Shown one piece after another: positions 9,385 to 18,549 of a stretch of DNA of 51,440 bases. A program made the position numbers and the translations under genes. Source of the DNA: an uncultured Paracoccaceae bacterium (GTDB taxonomy: Bacteria > Pseudomonadota > Alphaproteobacteria > Rhodobacterales > Rhodobacteraceae); the NCBI GenBank assembly GCA_947495295.1, contig CANLYJ010000011.1, positions 1 through 51,440 on the forward strand. Reading direction: 5' to 3'. How positions within the stretch are numbered: position 1 is the stretch's first letter; every line of letters starts with the position of its first letter. A model generated the notes under the pieces. That model was not told the origin of the DNA and searched no databases. It saw only the letters and a list, made by a program, of their open reading frames with translations.

Positions 9385-9785
9385 GGTGTGCGCAGCTCTT
9401 GTTTGACAATGAGAAAAGTGAAAACCGCAGCGCTGATTGCCAAGGTGCTGGCAACGAGCACGGCCGCAATCGCGAAGTTCGCAGGGTCGGGCCAGGCACC
9501 GAGCACCAGCGGCGTTGCGGTGAACAGAAACAGCGCACCCAGCAGCCAAACCACGGCACCAGACCGGAGCAGTATCGCCAGGCAGCAGATGGCGAGCATT
9601 ATCGCGTCAGACAGAACCGTGAATTGTACAATCCATAATGTTGGCCCTTCGGCACTGCCTTTCCGCAGCGGCAATTGATCCTGCATGAACTGAAAAGCAC
9701 GCACGGTGCCGAGGATCATCAAGGACAGGCAGACCCGATAGACCCATTTGGAAACGGTCGTGCGGCGACTGGTGTTTTTGGCCAA
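9381..9785 (-). CDS. Hypothetical four-helix membrane protein
   Basis: This 134-residue protein has a basic N-terminus and about four hydrophobic helices (roughly 14-30, 48-70, 76-94 and 102-124). I do not recognise a family. The start is a TTG at 9785, just after the stop of the L,D-transpeptidase gene; GAGGA inside the end of that gene is a plausible ribosome binding site. Its stop overlaps the MAPEG gene start. The coupling with ldt and the MAPEG gene suggests a cell-envelope role, but that is inference. Confidence 0.6.
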   Translation of the reverse strand: MAKNTSRRTTVSKWVYRVCLSLMILGTVRAFQFMQDQLPLRKGSAEGPTLWIVQFTVLSDAIMLAICCLAILLRSGAVVWLLGALFLFTATPLVLGAWPDPANFAIAAVLVASTLAISAAVFTFLIVKQELRTP

Positions 9786-9789
9786 GGTT

Positions 9790-10335
9790 CTAATCCTCTA
9801 TCGTGATCGGCGTGCCGTTGGGTACCAGCGACCAGATTTCACGCATTTCTGTATTGGTGACCGCAATACAGCCATTTGTCCAATTCCAATAAGTCTGCAG
9901 CGGGCCAAGCGCCCCCCAGCCGTTCAGGATGCCGTGGATCATGATGTTCCCACCGGGTGAGACGCCACGCGCCTCGGCCTGGGCGATGTCGTCGGCGTTC
10001 GGGTAAGAGATATGGAGAGACAGATGCGCGACGGAGTTTTCGTTGCGCCAGTCGATTGCATATGTGCCGACGGGGGTGCGTTCGTCGCCTTCTTGGCGTT
10101 TGTGGCCTTCCGGGTTGCCACCCATGGAGATGTCGTAGATTCTGATCGGCTCGCCGTCCCGCAGCAGGGTCAGCAACCGGTCGCTCTTGTCCACATGGAT
10201 CGCATCGGCCTGCTGGTCCGCCGGGGCCATCGGCGGCGGTGTGCCGGAACCTGTGCGCAGCATGACTTGCGTGTAGCCGATAGTGCCGAGGGCGAGGAGG
10301 AGCAGGACGGCGAGGGATTTGAGGAGACGTTTCAT
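9790..10335 (-). CDS. L,D-transpeptidase family protein (YkuD domain)
   Basis: The 181-residue protein starts with a signal/anchor sequence (LLKSLAVLLLLALGTIGYT). The catalytic YkuD motif is visible near the C-terminus: a His in MIHG (about 135) and the nucleophile in NGCIAVTN (Cys near 156), the counterpart of the usual HxxxxSHGCIR. Such enzymes cross-link peptidoglycan or attach proteins to it in the periplasm. The motif lacks the common S-H before GC (T-N here), a variation seen in divergent members. It heads a likely three-gene unit with the two membrane proteins downstream. Confidence 0.88.
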   Translation of the reverse strand: MKRLLKSLAVLLLLALGTIGYTQVMLRTGSGTPPPMAPADQQADAIHVDKSDRLLTLLRDGEPIRIYDISMGGNPEGHKRQEGDERTPVGTYAIDWRNENSVAHLSLHISYPNADDIAQAEARGVSPGGNIMIHGILNGWGALGPLQTYWNWTNGCIAVTNTEMREIWSLVPNGTPITIED

Positions 10336-10344
10336 TTCATCGCT

Positions 10345-10560
10345 TCATGATGGCGTTGCGTTTGCGGATATCTCCGACCCGGCATCGCCGGGCAGCGCGT
10401 CGGGTCGGGGCTTCGCCCGTTGCCCGCTCAAATGGTCCACCGGACCACTTGCAAGACGCAGGCAACCCTCCCCCATGGGGAGCGCGCTTCGCACCCACCC
10501 CGAGGTCCGGGCGCTGCCCCGTGTCATGACAAGGTCATTTCTGCATTCCATCGTTTTTTG
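10345..10560. repeat. GC-rich hairpin-rich intergenic segment, possible dispersed repeat
   Basis: This segment between two minus-strand genes is unusually GC-rich and full of small perfect inverted repeats, including GGTCC-ACC-GGACC and CTCCCC-CAT-GGGGAG. It is open in several frames on both strands, but none has a ribosome binding site or a recognisable protein. The translated frames resemble low-information ORFs I associate with dispersed repeats in related genomes; that is an impression, not a search result. It may act as a transcript end or an RNA-processing site. Confidence 0.4.
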
Positions 10561-10585
10561 ACTCGGTGCTCATGAATGCGCCAGT

Positions 10586-10924
10586 TTACCAAATGGACCG
10601 TAACCACTGAAAAACGCGGTATGGCGGTAGCAACCATCCAAGTAGAACAACCAGTATTAACGAGACAACGCCTTTTCCACCGACATCAATGTTCGACCAC
10701 ATCAACAACAAAAGTAAGCCTGTGCAGATCGACCACCCCACGGTCTCCCAACCGCATTTCTTGAGTGGATGAAGCCGGTGGTAGCCAATTAGAAACACTT
10801 CCATGCGCCGCCTTAGAAAAAGTCCGGTGATTGTCGGAGAGTGTTTTCCTAGCTCGGGCTTGGTAACATTATCAACCGTTTGACCGCAGTTTTGCTCCGG
10901 CTGAAAATCTGTTTCAGTGGACAT
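10586..10924 (-). CDS. Hypothetical two-helix membrane protein
   Basis: This 112-residue protein has a polar N-terminal third and two hydrophobic helices (about 62-78 and 83-100), ending in a basic/aromatic tail. I recognise no family. The frame is open from a TTG at 10933, and I take the ATG at 10924. It begins about 20 bp after the sucB stop on the same strand and could be read through from the suc operon. Base composition is more AT-rich than its neighbours, so it may be a recent arrival. Confidence that it is a real gene is moderate. Confidence 0.5.
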   Translation of the reverse strand: MSTETDFQPEQNCGQTVDNVTKPELGKHSPTITGLFLRRRMEVFLIGYHRLHPLKKCGWETVGWSICTGLLLLLMWSNIDVGGKGVVSLILVVLLGWLLPPYRVFQWLRSIW

Positions 10925-10942
10925 CTTGGCCAATTTGACCCT

Positions 10943-12154
10943 CTACAAATCCATCAATAACCGCCGTGGATCCTCAAGCGCTTCTTTTACCCGCACGAGG
11001 AAGGTCACCGCCCCTTTACCGTCCACGATCCGGTGGTCGTAGGACAGCGCCAGATACATCATCGGCCGGATCACGACCTCGCCATTGATCGCCATGGGCC
11101 GGTCCTGGATCTTGTGCATCCCCAGAATACCCGATTGCGGCGGGTTCAGGATGGGGGAAGACATGAGCGAGCCGTAGACCCCACCATTGGAGATGGTGAA
11201 AGTGCCGCCTTGCATTTCGGCCATGCTTAGCTTGCCGTCGCGGGCTTTCGCGCCCATGACGCCGATGGCCTTTTCGATGGCAGCAAATGACATCTGGTCG
11301 GCATCGTTGATCACGGGCACCACAAGACCTGTGGGCGTGCCTGCGGCGATGCCCATATTCACGTAGTTCTTATAGACCACGTCGGTGCCGTCGATTTCGG
11401 CGTTCACCTCTGGCACTTCGTTCAGCGCGTGTACACATGCCTTGGTGAAGAAGGACATGAAGCCCAGTTTCACACCGTGCTTTTTCAGGAATAAGTCCTT
11501 GTATTCATTGCGTAATGCCATGACCTCGGTCATGTCGACCTCGTTATAGGTGGTCAGCATTGCGGCGGTATTCTGGCTGTCTTTGAGGCGCTTGGCGATG
11601 GTCTGCCTGAGCCGCGTCATCTTGACCCGCTCCTCACGCTCTGCCTGTTCGGCAGCGACGGGGGCACGCGGGGCGGGCGTGGTCGCCGCAGGCGCCGGGG
11701 CCGTATCCGTCAGTGCCTTTAATACGTCTTCTTTCATCACGCGGCCGTCTTTACCGGTGCCTTGCACATCACTCAGGTTGTTTTCCGCCATCATCTTGTT
11801 GGCGGAAGGTGCGTTTTCAACATCGGTCCGCGCTGAGCCGGCGGGGGCCGGTGTTTCGGGTGTTTCGGGCGTTGCCGGTGTGGCAGGGGCTTCGGCCTTG
11901 GGTGCGGGTGCGGCGTCGCCTTCCGCAATCTGGGCCAGCAAAGCGTCAACGCCGACGGTTTCACCCTCGGCGGCGACGATTTCTGACAGGGTGCCAGCGA
12001 CGGGGCTTGGCACCTCGACCGTGACCTTGTCGGTTTCCAGCTCGCACAGCATTTCATCGACGGCAACGGCATCGCCGGGTTGTTTGAACCATGTGGCGAC
12101 TGTCGCCTCGGTCACGGATTCGCCAAGGGTGGGGACGCGGACTTCGGTGCTCAT
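10943..12154 (-). CDS. sucB: Dihydrolipoamide succinyltransferase (E2 of 2-oxoglutarate dehydrogenase)
   Basis: The 403-residue E2 subunit transfers succinyl groups to CoA. It has an N-terminal lipoyl domain (about 1-77) with the lipoylated lysine in [11 protein letters not shown] (Lys43) and an Ala/Pro-rich linker. The peripheral-subunit-binding domain ([11 protein letters not shown] to VLKAL) follows, and then the catalytic domain with [14 protein letters not shown] (HxxxDG) near the C-terminus. I chose the ATG at 12154, which overlaps the sucA stop by one base (TAATG). The frame is open further upstream, but that part only overlaps sucA and is not E2-like. It forms the complex with SucA and LpdA. 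Confidence 0.97.
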   Translation of the reverse strand: MSTEVRVPTLGESVTEATVATWFKQPGDAVAVDEMLCELETDKVTVEVPSPVAGTLSEIVAAEGETVGVDALLAQIAEGDAAPAPKAEAPATPATPETPETPAPAGSARTDVENAPSANKMMAENNLSDVQGTGKDGRVMKEDVLKALTDTAPAPAATTPAPRAPVAAEQAEREERVKMTRLRQTIAKRLKDSQNTAAMLTTYNEVDMTEVMALRNEYKDLFLKKHGVKLGFMSFFTKACVHALNEVPEVNAEIDGTDVVYKNYVNMGIAAGTPTGLVVPVINDADQMSFAAIEKAIGVMGAKARDGKLSMAEMQGGTFTISNGGVYGSLMSSPILNPPQSGILGMHKIQDRPMAINGEVVIRPMMYLALSYDHRIVDGKGAVTFLVRVKEALEDPRRLLMDL

Positions 12155-15111
12155 TACGTGTTTCCTTCGATGGTCAGGGCGTCGTTCACGAGCGCCTCTT
12201 GTTGTGCTTTGTGCTGGCTGGCGAGCCCCGTGGCGGGGCTGGCGGCAGCGGCGCGGCCTGCATAGGCTGCGCGGCTGTGTTTGGCTTTGATCCGGGTCAG
12301 CACCCATTCGATATTGGGTTCCATGAACGACCATGCCCCCTGGTTTTTGGGTTCTTCCTGACACCAGACCATGTCGGCGTTCTTGAACCGTTCGAGTTCG
12401 TTGACCGCCGATTGCGCGGGGAACGGGTAGAACTGTTCGAAACGCAGGATATAGACGTCATCAATGCCGCGTTTGTCGCGTTCTTCCAGCAGGTCGAAAT
12501 AGACCTTGCCCGAACACATCACGACCCGTTTGATTTTATCATCCGCAACAAGCTTGGTGTCAGAATTGCCCTGTTGTGCATCATCCCACAGCACCCGGTG
12601 GAAGGAAGAGCCTGTTGTGAACTCCTCGCGCTTGGACACGGCCATTTTGTGCCGTAGCAGCGATTTGGGGGTCATCAGGATCAGTGGCTTGCGGAAGGTC
12701 CGGTGCAGCTGCCGCCGCAACAGGTGGAAATAGTTCGCGGGGGTCGTGCAGTTGGCCACGATCCAGTTATCGCCGCCGCACATGGTCAGGAACCGTTCCA
12801 GACGCGCGCTGGAGTGTTCCGGCCCTTGCCCTTCATACCCATGCGGTAGCAGGCAGACGAGGCCGGACATCCGCAACCATTTGCTTTCGCCCGATGAAAT
12901 GAACTGGTCGAACATGATTTGCGCGCCATTGGCAAAGTCGCCAAACTGCGCCTCCCACAGGGTCAGCGCGTTGGGTTCGGCAAGCGAATAGCCATATTCG
13001 AACCCCAGCACCGCATATTCCGACAGCATGCTATCGATGACTTCGTATTGAGCTTGCCCGTCGCGGACATTGTTCAGCGGGTAGTACCGGTCTTCGGTTT
13101 CCTGATTGATCAGGCCCGAATGCCGGTGGCTGAACGTGCCGCGTGTGCAGTCCTGGCCTGACAGGCGAACCGGGTAGCCTTCGGTCAGGAGCGACCCGAA
13201 CGCCAATGCCTCGCCAGTGGCCCAGTCAATGCCCTCGCCAGTGTCGAACATCTTGGCCTTGCTATCCAAGAGCCGCCCGACCGTTTTATGCAGCGGGAAG
13301 TCAGCAGGTGCGGTCGACAGCGCCTTGCCCACATCATCAAACGTCTTATCGGGGATGGCGGTGGCGCCGCGCTGGTAATCTTCGTCCTTGCGGTCAAGAT
13401 GCGACCATTTCCCATCCAGCCAGTCGGCCTTGTTGGGTTTGTAGGATTTCCCGGCCTCAAATTCGTCGTTGAGATAGGATTGGAAAGCGGCCTTCATATC
13501 CTCAATCTCGCCCTCGGGCAGCAGCCCGTCCTTGACCAGCCGTTCGGTATAAAGCGTCAGCGTTGTCTTTTGCTTTTTGATCTTCTTGTACATCAACGGG
13601 TTGGTGAACATCGGCTCATCGCCTTCGTTATGCCCAAACCGGCGGTAGCAGATGATATCCAGCACCACGTCCTTGTGGAATTTCTGGCGGAATTCAGTGG
13701 CCACGCGGGCGGCATGCACGACCGCCTCGGGGTCGTCACCGTTCACATGAAAAATCGGGGCCTCGACCATCAGGGCGATATCGGTGGGGTAGGGGCTGGA
13801 GCGGCTGAAATGCGGTGCCGTGGTGAAACCGATCTGGTTGTTGACCACGATATGCATTGTGCCGCCGGTCTTGTGCCCTTTCAGCCCAGACAGGCCGAAC
13901 CCTTCGGCCACGACACCTTGCCCGGCAAAGGCTGCATCACCATGCAGCAGGATGCCCATGACCCGGGTGCGGTCATCGTCGTTTTTCTGGTCCTGCTTGG
14001 CGCGGACCTTGCCCAGTACAACCGGGTTCACCGCCTCCAGATGGCTGGGGTTGGCCGTCAACGACAGGTGGACGGTATTGTCGTCAAATGACCGGTCTGA
14101 TGACGCGCCGAGGTGATATTTCACATCGCCGGACCCGTCGACATCTTCGGGTTTGAACGATCCGCCCTGAAATTCGTTGAAAATCGCCCGATAGGGTTTT
14201 TCCATCACATTTGCCAGCACCGACAAACGGCCCCGGTGCGGCATGCCGATGATGATTTCGTCCAGCCCCAGCTGCCCGCCGCGTTTGATGATCTGTTCCA
14301 TCGCGGGGATCAGGCTTTCGCCGCCATCAAGGCCGAAACGCTTGGTGCCCATGTATTTGACATGCAGGAATTTTTCGAAACCTTCGGCCTCGACAAGGCT
14401 GTTCAGGATCGCCTTGCGCCCGTTCTTGGTGAACGCGATTTCCTTGCCATAGCCTTCGATCCGTTCTTTCAGCCAACCGGCCTCTGCCGGGTTGGAGATA
14501 TGCATGTATTGCAGGGCAAATGTGCCGCAATAGGTGCGCTGTACGATGGCGAGGATTTCGGTCATCGTGGCCACTTCGAGCCCAAGGACGTTGTCGATGA
14601 AAATCGGGCGATCCATGTCGGCGGCGGTGAAGCCGTAGCTCGCCGGGTCAAGCTCCGGGTGTGGCGTATTCTCGCGCATCCCCAGCGGGTCGAGGTCGGC
14701 AATCAGGTGCCCCCGGATCCGGTAGGCGCGGATGATCATCAGCGCACGGATGCTGTCGAGGACGGCAGCACGCACCTGTTCCTCAGAGAGGCTTACGCCC
14801 TTCTCGGTGGCCTTGTCTTTGATCTTCTTGCCTGCGGCCTCGGGCTCAGCAGGCCACTGGCCGTCAAGGGCAGCGGTCAGATCATCGGCAGGGGCAGGGG
14901 GCCAGTCGGTGCGGGCCCAAGATGGGCCGGTGGCTTCGGCCTTGGCATCTGCGGGGGCGTCACCGAGCGAGCGGAAGAAGGCCTGCCAGCTTTCGTCCAC
15001 CGCACCGGGATTGTCGGCGTAGCGGGCGTAGAGTTGTTCGACATATTCAGCATTGTGCCCTTGCAGAAAGGAAGAGGCATGGAAGACGTCGTTGGGAGAT
15101 TGTTCGGTCAT
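12154..15111 (-). CDS. sucA: 2-oxoglutarate dehydrogenase E1 component
   Basis: This 985-residue thiamine-diphosphate enzyme decarboxylates 2-oxoglutarate and succinylates the lipoyl arm of SucB. Visible landmarks are the N-terminal [15 protein letters not shown] segment, [17 protein letters not shown], the TPP-binding region [33 protein letters not shown], and the C-terminal [11 protein letters not shown]. Length is normal. It starts at 15111, overlapping the stop of the DUF805 gene by 4 bp, and its stop overlaps sucB by one base. It is therefore tightly coupled within the suc operon. Confidence 0.98.
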   Translation of the reverse strand: MTEQSPNDVFHASSFLQGHNAEYVEQLYARYADNPGAVDESWQAFFRSLGDAPADAKAEATGPSWARTDWPPAPADDLTAALDGQWPAEPEAAGKKIKDKATEKGVSLSEEQVRAAVLDSIRALMIIRAYRIRGHLIADLDPLGMRENTPHPELDPASYGFTAADMDRPIFIDNVLGLEVATMTEILAIVQRTYCGTFALQYMHISNPAEAGWLKERIEGYGKEIAFTKNGRKAILNSLVEAEGFEKFLHVKYMGTKRFGLDGGESLIPAMEQIIKRGGQLGLDEIIIGMPHRGRLSVLANVMEKPYRAIFNEFQGGSFKPEDVDGSGDVKYHLGASSDRSFDDNTVHLSLTANPSHLEAVNPVVLGKVRAKQDQKNDDDRTRVMGILLHGDAAFAGQGVVAEGFGLSGLKGHKTGGTMHIVVNNQIGFTTAPHFSRSSPYPTDIALMVEAPIFHVNGDDPEAVVHAARVATEFRQKFHKDVVLDIICYRRFGHNEGDEPMFTNPLMYKKIKKQKTTLTLYTERLVKDGLLPEGEIEDMKAAFQSYLNDEFEAGKSYKPNKADWLDGKWSHLDRKDEDYQRGATAIPDKTFDDVGKALSTAPADFPLHKTVGRLLDSKAKMFDTGEGIDWATGEALAFGSLLTEGYPVRLSGQDCTRGTFSHRHSGLINQETEDRYYPLNNVRDGQAQYEVIDSMLSEYAVLGFEYGYSLAEPNALTLWEAQFGDFANGAQIMFDQFISSGESKWLRMSGLVCLLPHGYEGQGPEHSSARLERFLTMCGGDNWIVANCTTPANYFHLLRRQLHRTFRKPLILMTPKSLLRHKMAVSKREEFTTGSSFHRVLWDDAQQGNSDTKLVADDKIKRVVMCSGKVYFDLLEERDKRGIDDVYILRFEQFYPFPAQSAVNELERFKNADMVWCQEEPKNQGAWSFMEPNIEWVLTRIKAKHSRAAYAGRAAAASPATGLASQHKAQQEALVNDALTIEGNT

Positions 15112-15587
15112 TGGGGGACCTCGTTGGATGTATGATTGGTATTTCGGGATTTCAGTGTGCAGGTCAACAAGATGAAGGGAGCCGTCATTAGGAACCCGCC
15201 ATAGCCGATGAGTGCGCCATTAAGGCCAGCATATTGCTGAAGCGGGTTTGCAATTTGCTTGTCGTACAAGCCGACGCCCATTCCAATTGCCAATATGATC
15301 AGCGGCGCCAAGAACAAGACACCACCTAGTCCCAAATCATGGAAGCGCCGGACACCAGCCGACACCAAAGGTAAGAAGAGGAGGGTTAAAGACACGATCA
15401 TTGCGGTGAAAGCTGTGTTCTGCACTGATCCAATTCTAGCAGGCAGAAATAGTTCTGCGGCCCAGAAACTGATAAACCCGACGCCACTGAAAATCGCCGT
15501 GAACCACCAAAACTCAGCCCGCGAAGCGCGACCTTTGAATTGGAAGGACCTGGCGAGGCAAGTCTTGATGGCGTCGAGCGGTCCCAT
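15108..15587 (-). CDS. DUF805 family membrane protein
   Basis: This 159-residue protein shows the DUF805 pattern: an amphipathic N-terminus with FQFKGRASRAEFWWF (about 15-29), then four hydrophobic helices, with GVRRFHDLGLGG near the middle. I chose the ATG at 15587, with AGGA upstream, over an in-frame TTG at 15617 that lies in a repeat. Its stop overlaps sucA by 4 bp (ATGA), so translation is coupled. DUF805 proteins are small inner-membrane proteins of unknown function. Its place inside the TCA operon is notable. Confidence 0.88.
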   Translation of the reverse strand: MGPLDAIKTCLARSFQFKGRASRAEFWWFTAIFSGVGFISFWAAELFLPARIGSVQNTAFTAMIVSLTLLFLPLVSAGVRRFHDLGLGGVLFLAPLIILAIGMGVGLYDKQIANPLQQYAGLNGALIGYGGFLMTAPFILLTCTLKSRNTNHTSNEVPQ

Positions 15588-15602
15588 GGCGGGGTCCTGT
15601 TT

Positions 15603-15667
15603 GAGGTCCCGGGTCAAGCCCGGGACGGGTTGTCTATGTGGTACACGCCCCGGACGTGATCCGGGGC
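15603..15667. repeat. Two REP-like inverted repeats inside the suc operon
   Basis: Two strong palindromes lie between sucD and the DUF805 gene: GTCCCGGG-TCA-AGCCCGGGAC type (15606-15626) and GCCCCGGA-CGTGA-TCCGGGGC type (15647-15667). The first is followed by GGGTTGTC. A closely matching arrangement occurs at 30231-30302, so this is a dispersed repeat. In the transcript they would form stable hairpins between the sucCD and sucAB segments, which may affect mRNA stability or relative expression. Confidence 0.75.
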
Positions 15668-15679
15668 CTCCACCTTCGT

Positions 15680-16561
15680 TTAACCAATCGCTTCCAACAC
15701 AGCCTCGCCCAGTGTCGCGGGGCTGTCGGCGACCACAATCCCGGCGGATTTCATGGCTTCGATCTTGCTTTCCGCGTCGCCTTTGCCGCCAGCCACAATC
15801 GCTCCTGCATGGCCCATGCGGCGGCCCGGAGGGGCCGTGCGTCCGGCGATGAAACCAGCGACGGGCTTCCAGCGTCCTTTTTTCTTTTGTTCCGTCAGGA
15901 ATGCGGCGGCTTCTTCTTCTGCCGATCCGCCGATTTCGCCGATCATGATCATGGAATGCGTCTCATCATCGTCAAGGAACATGTCCAGCACGTCGATATG
16001 TTCGGTCCCTTTGATCGGGTCACCGCCGATGCCCACGGCTGTGGATTGGCCAAGGCCGCTGTCGGAGGTCTGCTTGACCGCTTCATAGGTCAGCGTGCCG
16101 GAGCGGGAGACAACACCGACGGAGCCACGTTTGTGGATGTGGCCGGGCATAATGCCGATTTTGCAGGCGTCGGGTGTGATGATGCCGGGGCAGTTGGGGC
16201 CGATCAGGCGTGATGCTGACCCTTCAAGCGCCCGCTTGACCCGCATCATGTCGAGGACCGGGATACCTTCGGTGATGCAGATGATGAGTTCCATTTCGGC
16301 GTCGATGGCCTCAAGGATCGAATCGGCGGCAAAGGGCGGGGGGACGTAGATAACCGATGCGTTCGCCTCGGTCTTGGCTTTCGCCTCGTGGACCGAGTTG
16401 AAGACGGGCAGGTCCAGATGCGTTGTGCCGCCCTTGCCTGGGGTCACGCCGCCGACCATCTTGGTGCCGTAGGCGATGGCCTGTTCGGAGTGGAACGTGC
16501 CTTGCGAGCCGGTCAGGCCCTGGCAGATGACTTTGGTGTTTTCGTTTACGAGAATGGCCAT
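15680..16561 (-). CDS. sucD: Succinyl-CoA ligase, alpha subunit
   Basis: The 293-residue alpha subunit carries the CoA-binding Rossmann domain at the N-terminus ([18 protein letters not shown]). The catalytic, phosphorylated histidine is in [17 protein letters not shown] (about 250-266). SGTLTYEA and [10 protein letters not shown] in the middle are family landmarks. Length is normal. With SucC it interconverts succinyl-CoA and succinate with formation of ATP or GTP. It is separated from sucC by a small hypothetical gene, and a REP-like repeat follows. Confidence 0.98.
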   Translation of the reverse strand: MAILVNENTKVICQGLTGSQGTFHSEQAIAYGTKMVGGVTPGKGGTTHLDLPVFNSVHEAKAKTEANASVIYVPPPFAADSILEAIDAEMELIICITEGIPVLDMMRVKRALEGSASRLIGPNCPGIITPDACKIGIMPGHIHKRGSVGVVSRSGTLTYEAVKQTSDSGLGQSTAVGIGGDPIKGTEHIDVLDMFLDDDETHSMIMIGEIGGSAEEEAAAFLTEQKKKGRWKPVAGFIAGRTAPPGRRMGHAGAIVAGGKGDAESKIEAMKSAGIVVADSPATLGEAVLEAIG

Positions 16562-16573
16562 GTTTGATTGGTC

Positions 16574-17152
16574 CTATCTTATAATCTTGAGTGATGTGGC
16601 GTGACCTAGTGAGACTGCTTGTGAAAGGTCTCTTTGGTCCGCTGGCAAAAGTTCCTGTAGCGGGTGCTTTAGGTACCCTGCGAGGCCTGGAGAACTGAAA
16701 GAAATTTGAAGATCAGTGGGTTCAATTGTTCCCCCCTGAAAAAGACAGACAACGGCTGCACTTGTGTTGCCATACTTACTTTCGAAGGTGACGTTGTTGT
16801 AGGTCGTCAACACTATGTCGAAGTTTTCTACATAGTAGGAAAAAGGTGAGTTGGCTGTAACCTTATTCACACCGTCAAATAATTCGCCTGTTTTTGTCAT
16901 AGTTGCAGAACGACAGGCATTATCCAGAGCGTCGAAATCTAAATCCGAGTGCTGAGCAAAGACTGGAGACCCTACCAAGAAACCATAAAGCGCGACGGTA
17001 AGTGCCAGTATTGGTGCGTGGATGGTTCCCCTCGGTGATGGGACATAGAGGAATCTCAAGGCCCTTGCAGCAAGCGTTTTCCGAGGCTCCGCCCGTTCGG
17101 ATATTGAACGCTCCCCCGGGGCGTTCTTTTGCTGAGCAAAACCGGTTCTCAC
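16574..17152 (-). CDS. Hypothetical exported protein between sucC and sucD
   Basis: The frame encodes up to 192 residues. A signal-peptide-like segment ([17 protein letters not shown]) lies near residues 50-66, followed by about 125 residues containing two cysteines (NACRSA and VVCLFQ). I do not recognise a family. A GTG at 17152 overlaps the sucC stop by 4 bp. The first 40 residues look like translated intergenic repeat, and a TTG about 32 codons in (near 17056) would place the signal peptide at the N-terminus. The true start is thus unsettled. The base composition is more AT-rich than sucC and sucD, suggesting insertion into an older operon. Confidence 0.5.
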   Translation of the reverse strand: MRTGFAQQKNAPGERSISERAEPRKTLAARALRFLYVPSPRGTIHAPILALTVALYGFLVGSPVFAQHSDLDFDALDNACRSATMTKTGELFDGVNKVTANSPFSYYVENFDIVLTTYNNVTFESKYGNTSAAVVCLFQGGTIEPTDLQISFSSPGLAGYLKHPLQELLPADQRDLSQAVSLGHATSLKIIR

Positions 17153-18342
17153 CCTTTCACCGCCTTCACGATCTTCTGTGCGCCATCTTTCAGATCGTCC
17201 GCTGCGATCACGTCCACGTCGGAGTTGTTGATGATGTCCTTGCCTTGCTGTACGTTGGTGCCTTCAAGACGCACGACGAGGGGGACTTGCAGACCGACCT
17301 CTTTCACCGCCGCGACCACGCCTTCGGCGATGACGTCGCAGCGCATGATGCCGCCGAAGATGTTGACGAGGATGCCTTTGACGTTGGGGTCGGAGGTGAT
17401 GATCTTGAACGCCTCGGTCACTTTTTCCTTGGTCGCGCCGCCGCCCACGTCGAGGAAGTTGGCGGGTTCAGCCCCGTAAAGCTTGATAATGTCCATCGTC
17501 GCCATGGCCAGGCCCGCACCGTTGACCATGCAGCCGATTTCGCCATCAAGCGCGATATAGTTCAGGTCGTATTTGGAGGCGGCGAGTTCCTTGGGGTCCT
17601 CTTCTGTCTCGTCCCGCAGGGCGGCCACATCGGCGTGGCGGTAGACCGCATTGCCGTCAAAGGCGACCTTGGCGTCGAGCACTTTCAGATCGCCCTTGTC
17701 GGTGACGATCAGTGGGTTGATCTCCAGCATCTCCATGTCTTTTTCGGTGAAAGCTTTGTAAAGCAGACCCATCAGGTTCACGCATTGTTTGACCTGCTGG
17801 CCGGTCAGACCCAGTGCAAAGGCAACGCGGCGCCCATGGTACGGCTGATAGCCTGTGGCAGGGTCGACGGTGAAGTTGAGGATTTTTTCCGGGGTGTTCG
17901 CGGCGACTTCTTCGATATCCATGCCGCCTTCGGTGGAGCAGACAAAGCCGATCCGGCTGGTCTGGCGATCAACCAGCAGGGCCAGGTACATTTCGGTTTC
18001 GATGCCTGAGCCGTCTTCGATATAGATCCGGTTGACCTGCTTGCCCGCCGGGCCGGTCTGGTGTGTGACCAATGTGCGGCCCAGCATCTTCTTGGCCTCG
18101 TTGGCGGCCTCTTCGACCGATTTGGTCAGGCGCACACCGCCAGCATCGCCAGCATCGGGTTCCTTGAACTTGCCTTTGCCGCGTCCGCCCGCGTGGATCT
18201 GTGCCTTGACCACCCAGAGCGGTCCATCCAGTTCACCGGCGGCTGTTTTGGCGTCTTCGGCGCGGGTGACGGGGCGACCGTCGGAGACGGGGGCACCAAA
18301 ACTGGCAAGGAGCGCTTTGGCCTGATATTCGTGGATATTCAT
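17149..18342 (-). CDS. sucC: Succinyl-CoA ligase, beta subunit
   Basis: The 397-residue beta subunit begins [12 protein letters not shown], the family's usual N-terminus, so I take the ATG at 18342. It has the ATP-grasp fold: [18 protein letters not shown] near 45-62, [14 protein letters not shown] near 195-210, and the C-terminal [13 protein letters not shown] and VRLEGTNV segments that contact nucleotide and the alpha subunit. Length is normal. It is the first gene of the suc operon; a tandem palindrome lies about 100 bp upstream. Confidence 0.98.
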   Translation of the reverse strand: MNIHEYQAKALLASFGAPVSDGRPVTRAEDAKTAAGELDGPLWVVKAQIHAGGRGKGKFKEPDAGDAGGVRLTKSVEEAANEAKKMLGRTLVTHQTGPAGKQVNRIYIEDGSGIETEMYLALLVDRQTSRIGFVCSTEGGMDIEEVAANTPEKILNFTVDPATGYQPYHGRRVAFALGLTGQQVKQCVNLMGLLYKAFTEKDMEMLEINPLIVTDKGDLKVLDAKVAFDGNAVYRHADVAALRDETEEDPKELAASKYDLNYIALDGEIGCMVNGAGLAMATMDIIKLYGAEPANFLDVGGGATKEKVTEAFKIITSDPNVKGILVNIFGGIMRCDVIAEGVVAAVKEVGLQVPLVVRLEGTNVQQGKDIINNSDVDVIAADDLKDGAQKIVKAVKG

Positions 18343-18442
18343 GAGAGGCATGTCCAATGTGGCTTCGGTTGTCTTGATTTAGAGCACAATGGATTAAGGG
18401 ATTCTAACCCAATTTCCTGCAATTAGCCGATTATCCGACATT

Positions 18443-18473
18443 TGTGATCACAGTTTTTAAACGTGTGATCACA
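18443..18473. promoter_or_regulatory. Tandem TGTGATCACA palindromes upstream of sucC
   Basis: Two perfect copies of the 10-bp palindrome TGTGATCACA lie at 18443-18452 and 18464-18473. They are exactly 21 bp apart centre to centre, two helical turns, so on the same face of the DNA. They are in the divergent region between sucC (start 18342, 101 bp away) and the glycosyltransferase gene. The same pair with the same 21-bp spacing occurs upstream of sdhC. It is most simply an operator for a dimer pair or tetramer. The regulator is not identified. Confidence 0.8.
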
Positions 18474-18549
18474 AATTTCCAAATATCATGGTCCCAAGCC
18501 CGCATTTGTGCCGCTTGAAAAGATTCGCTGGCCTGATACGCAGGACGCC

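Noticed and set aside
12155..12364. Upstream extension of sucB
   Set aside because: It only overlaps sucA and is not E2-like; the lipoyl domain starts at 12154.
18443..18473. CRP binding site reading of TGTGATCACA
   Set aside because: A CRP box needs six bases between TGTGA and TCACA; here the arms directly abut.
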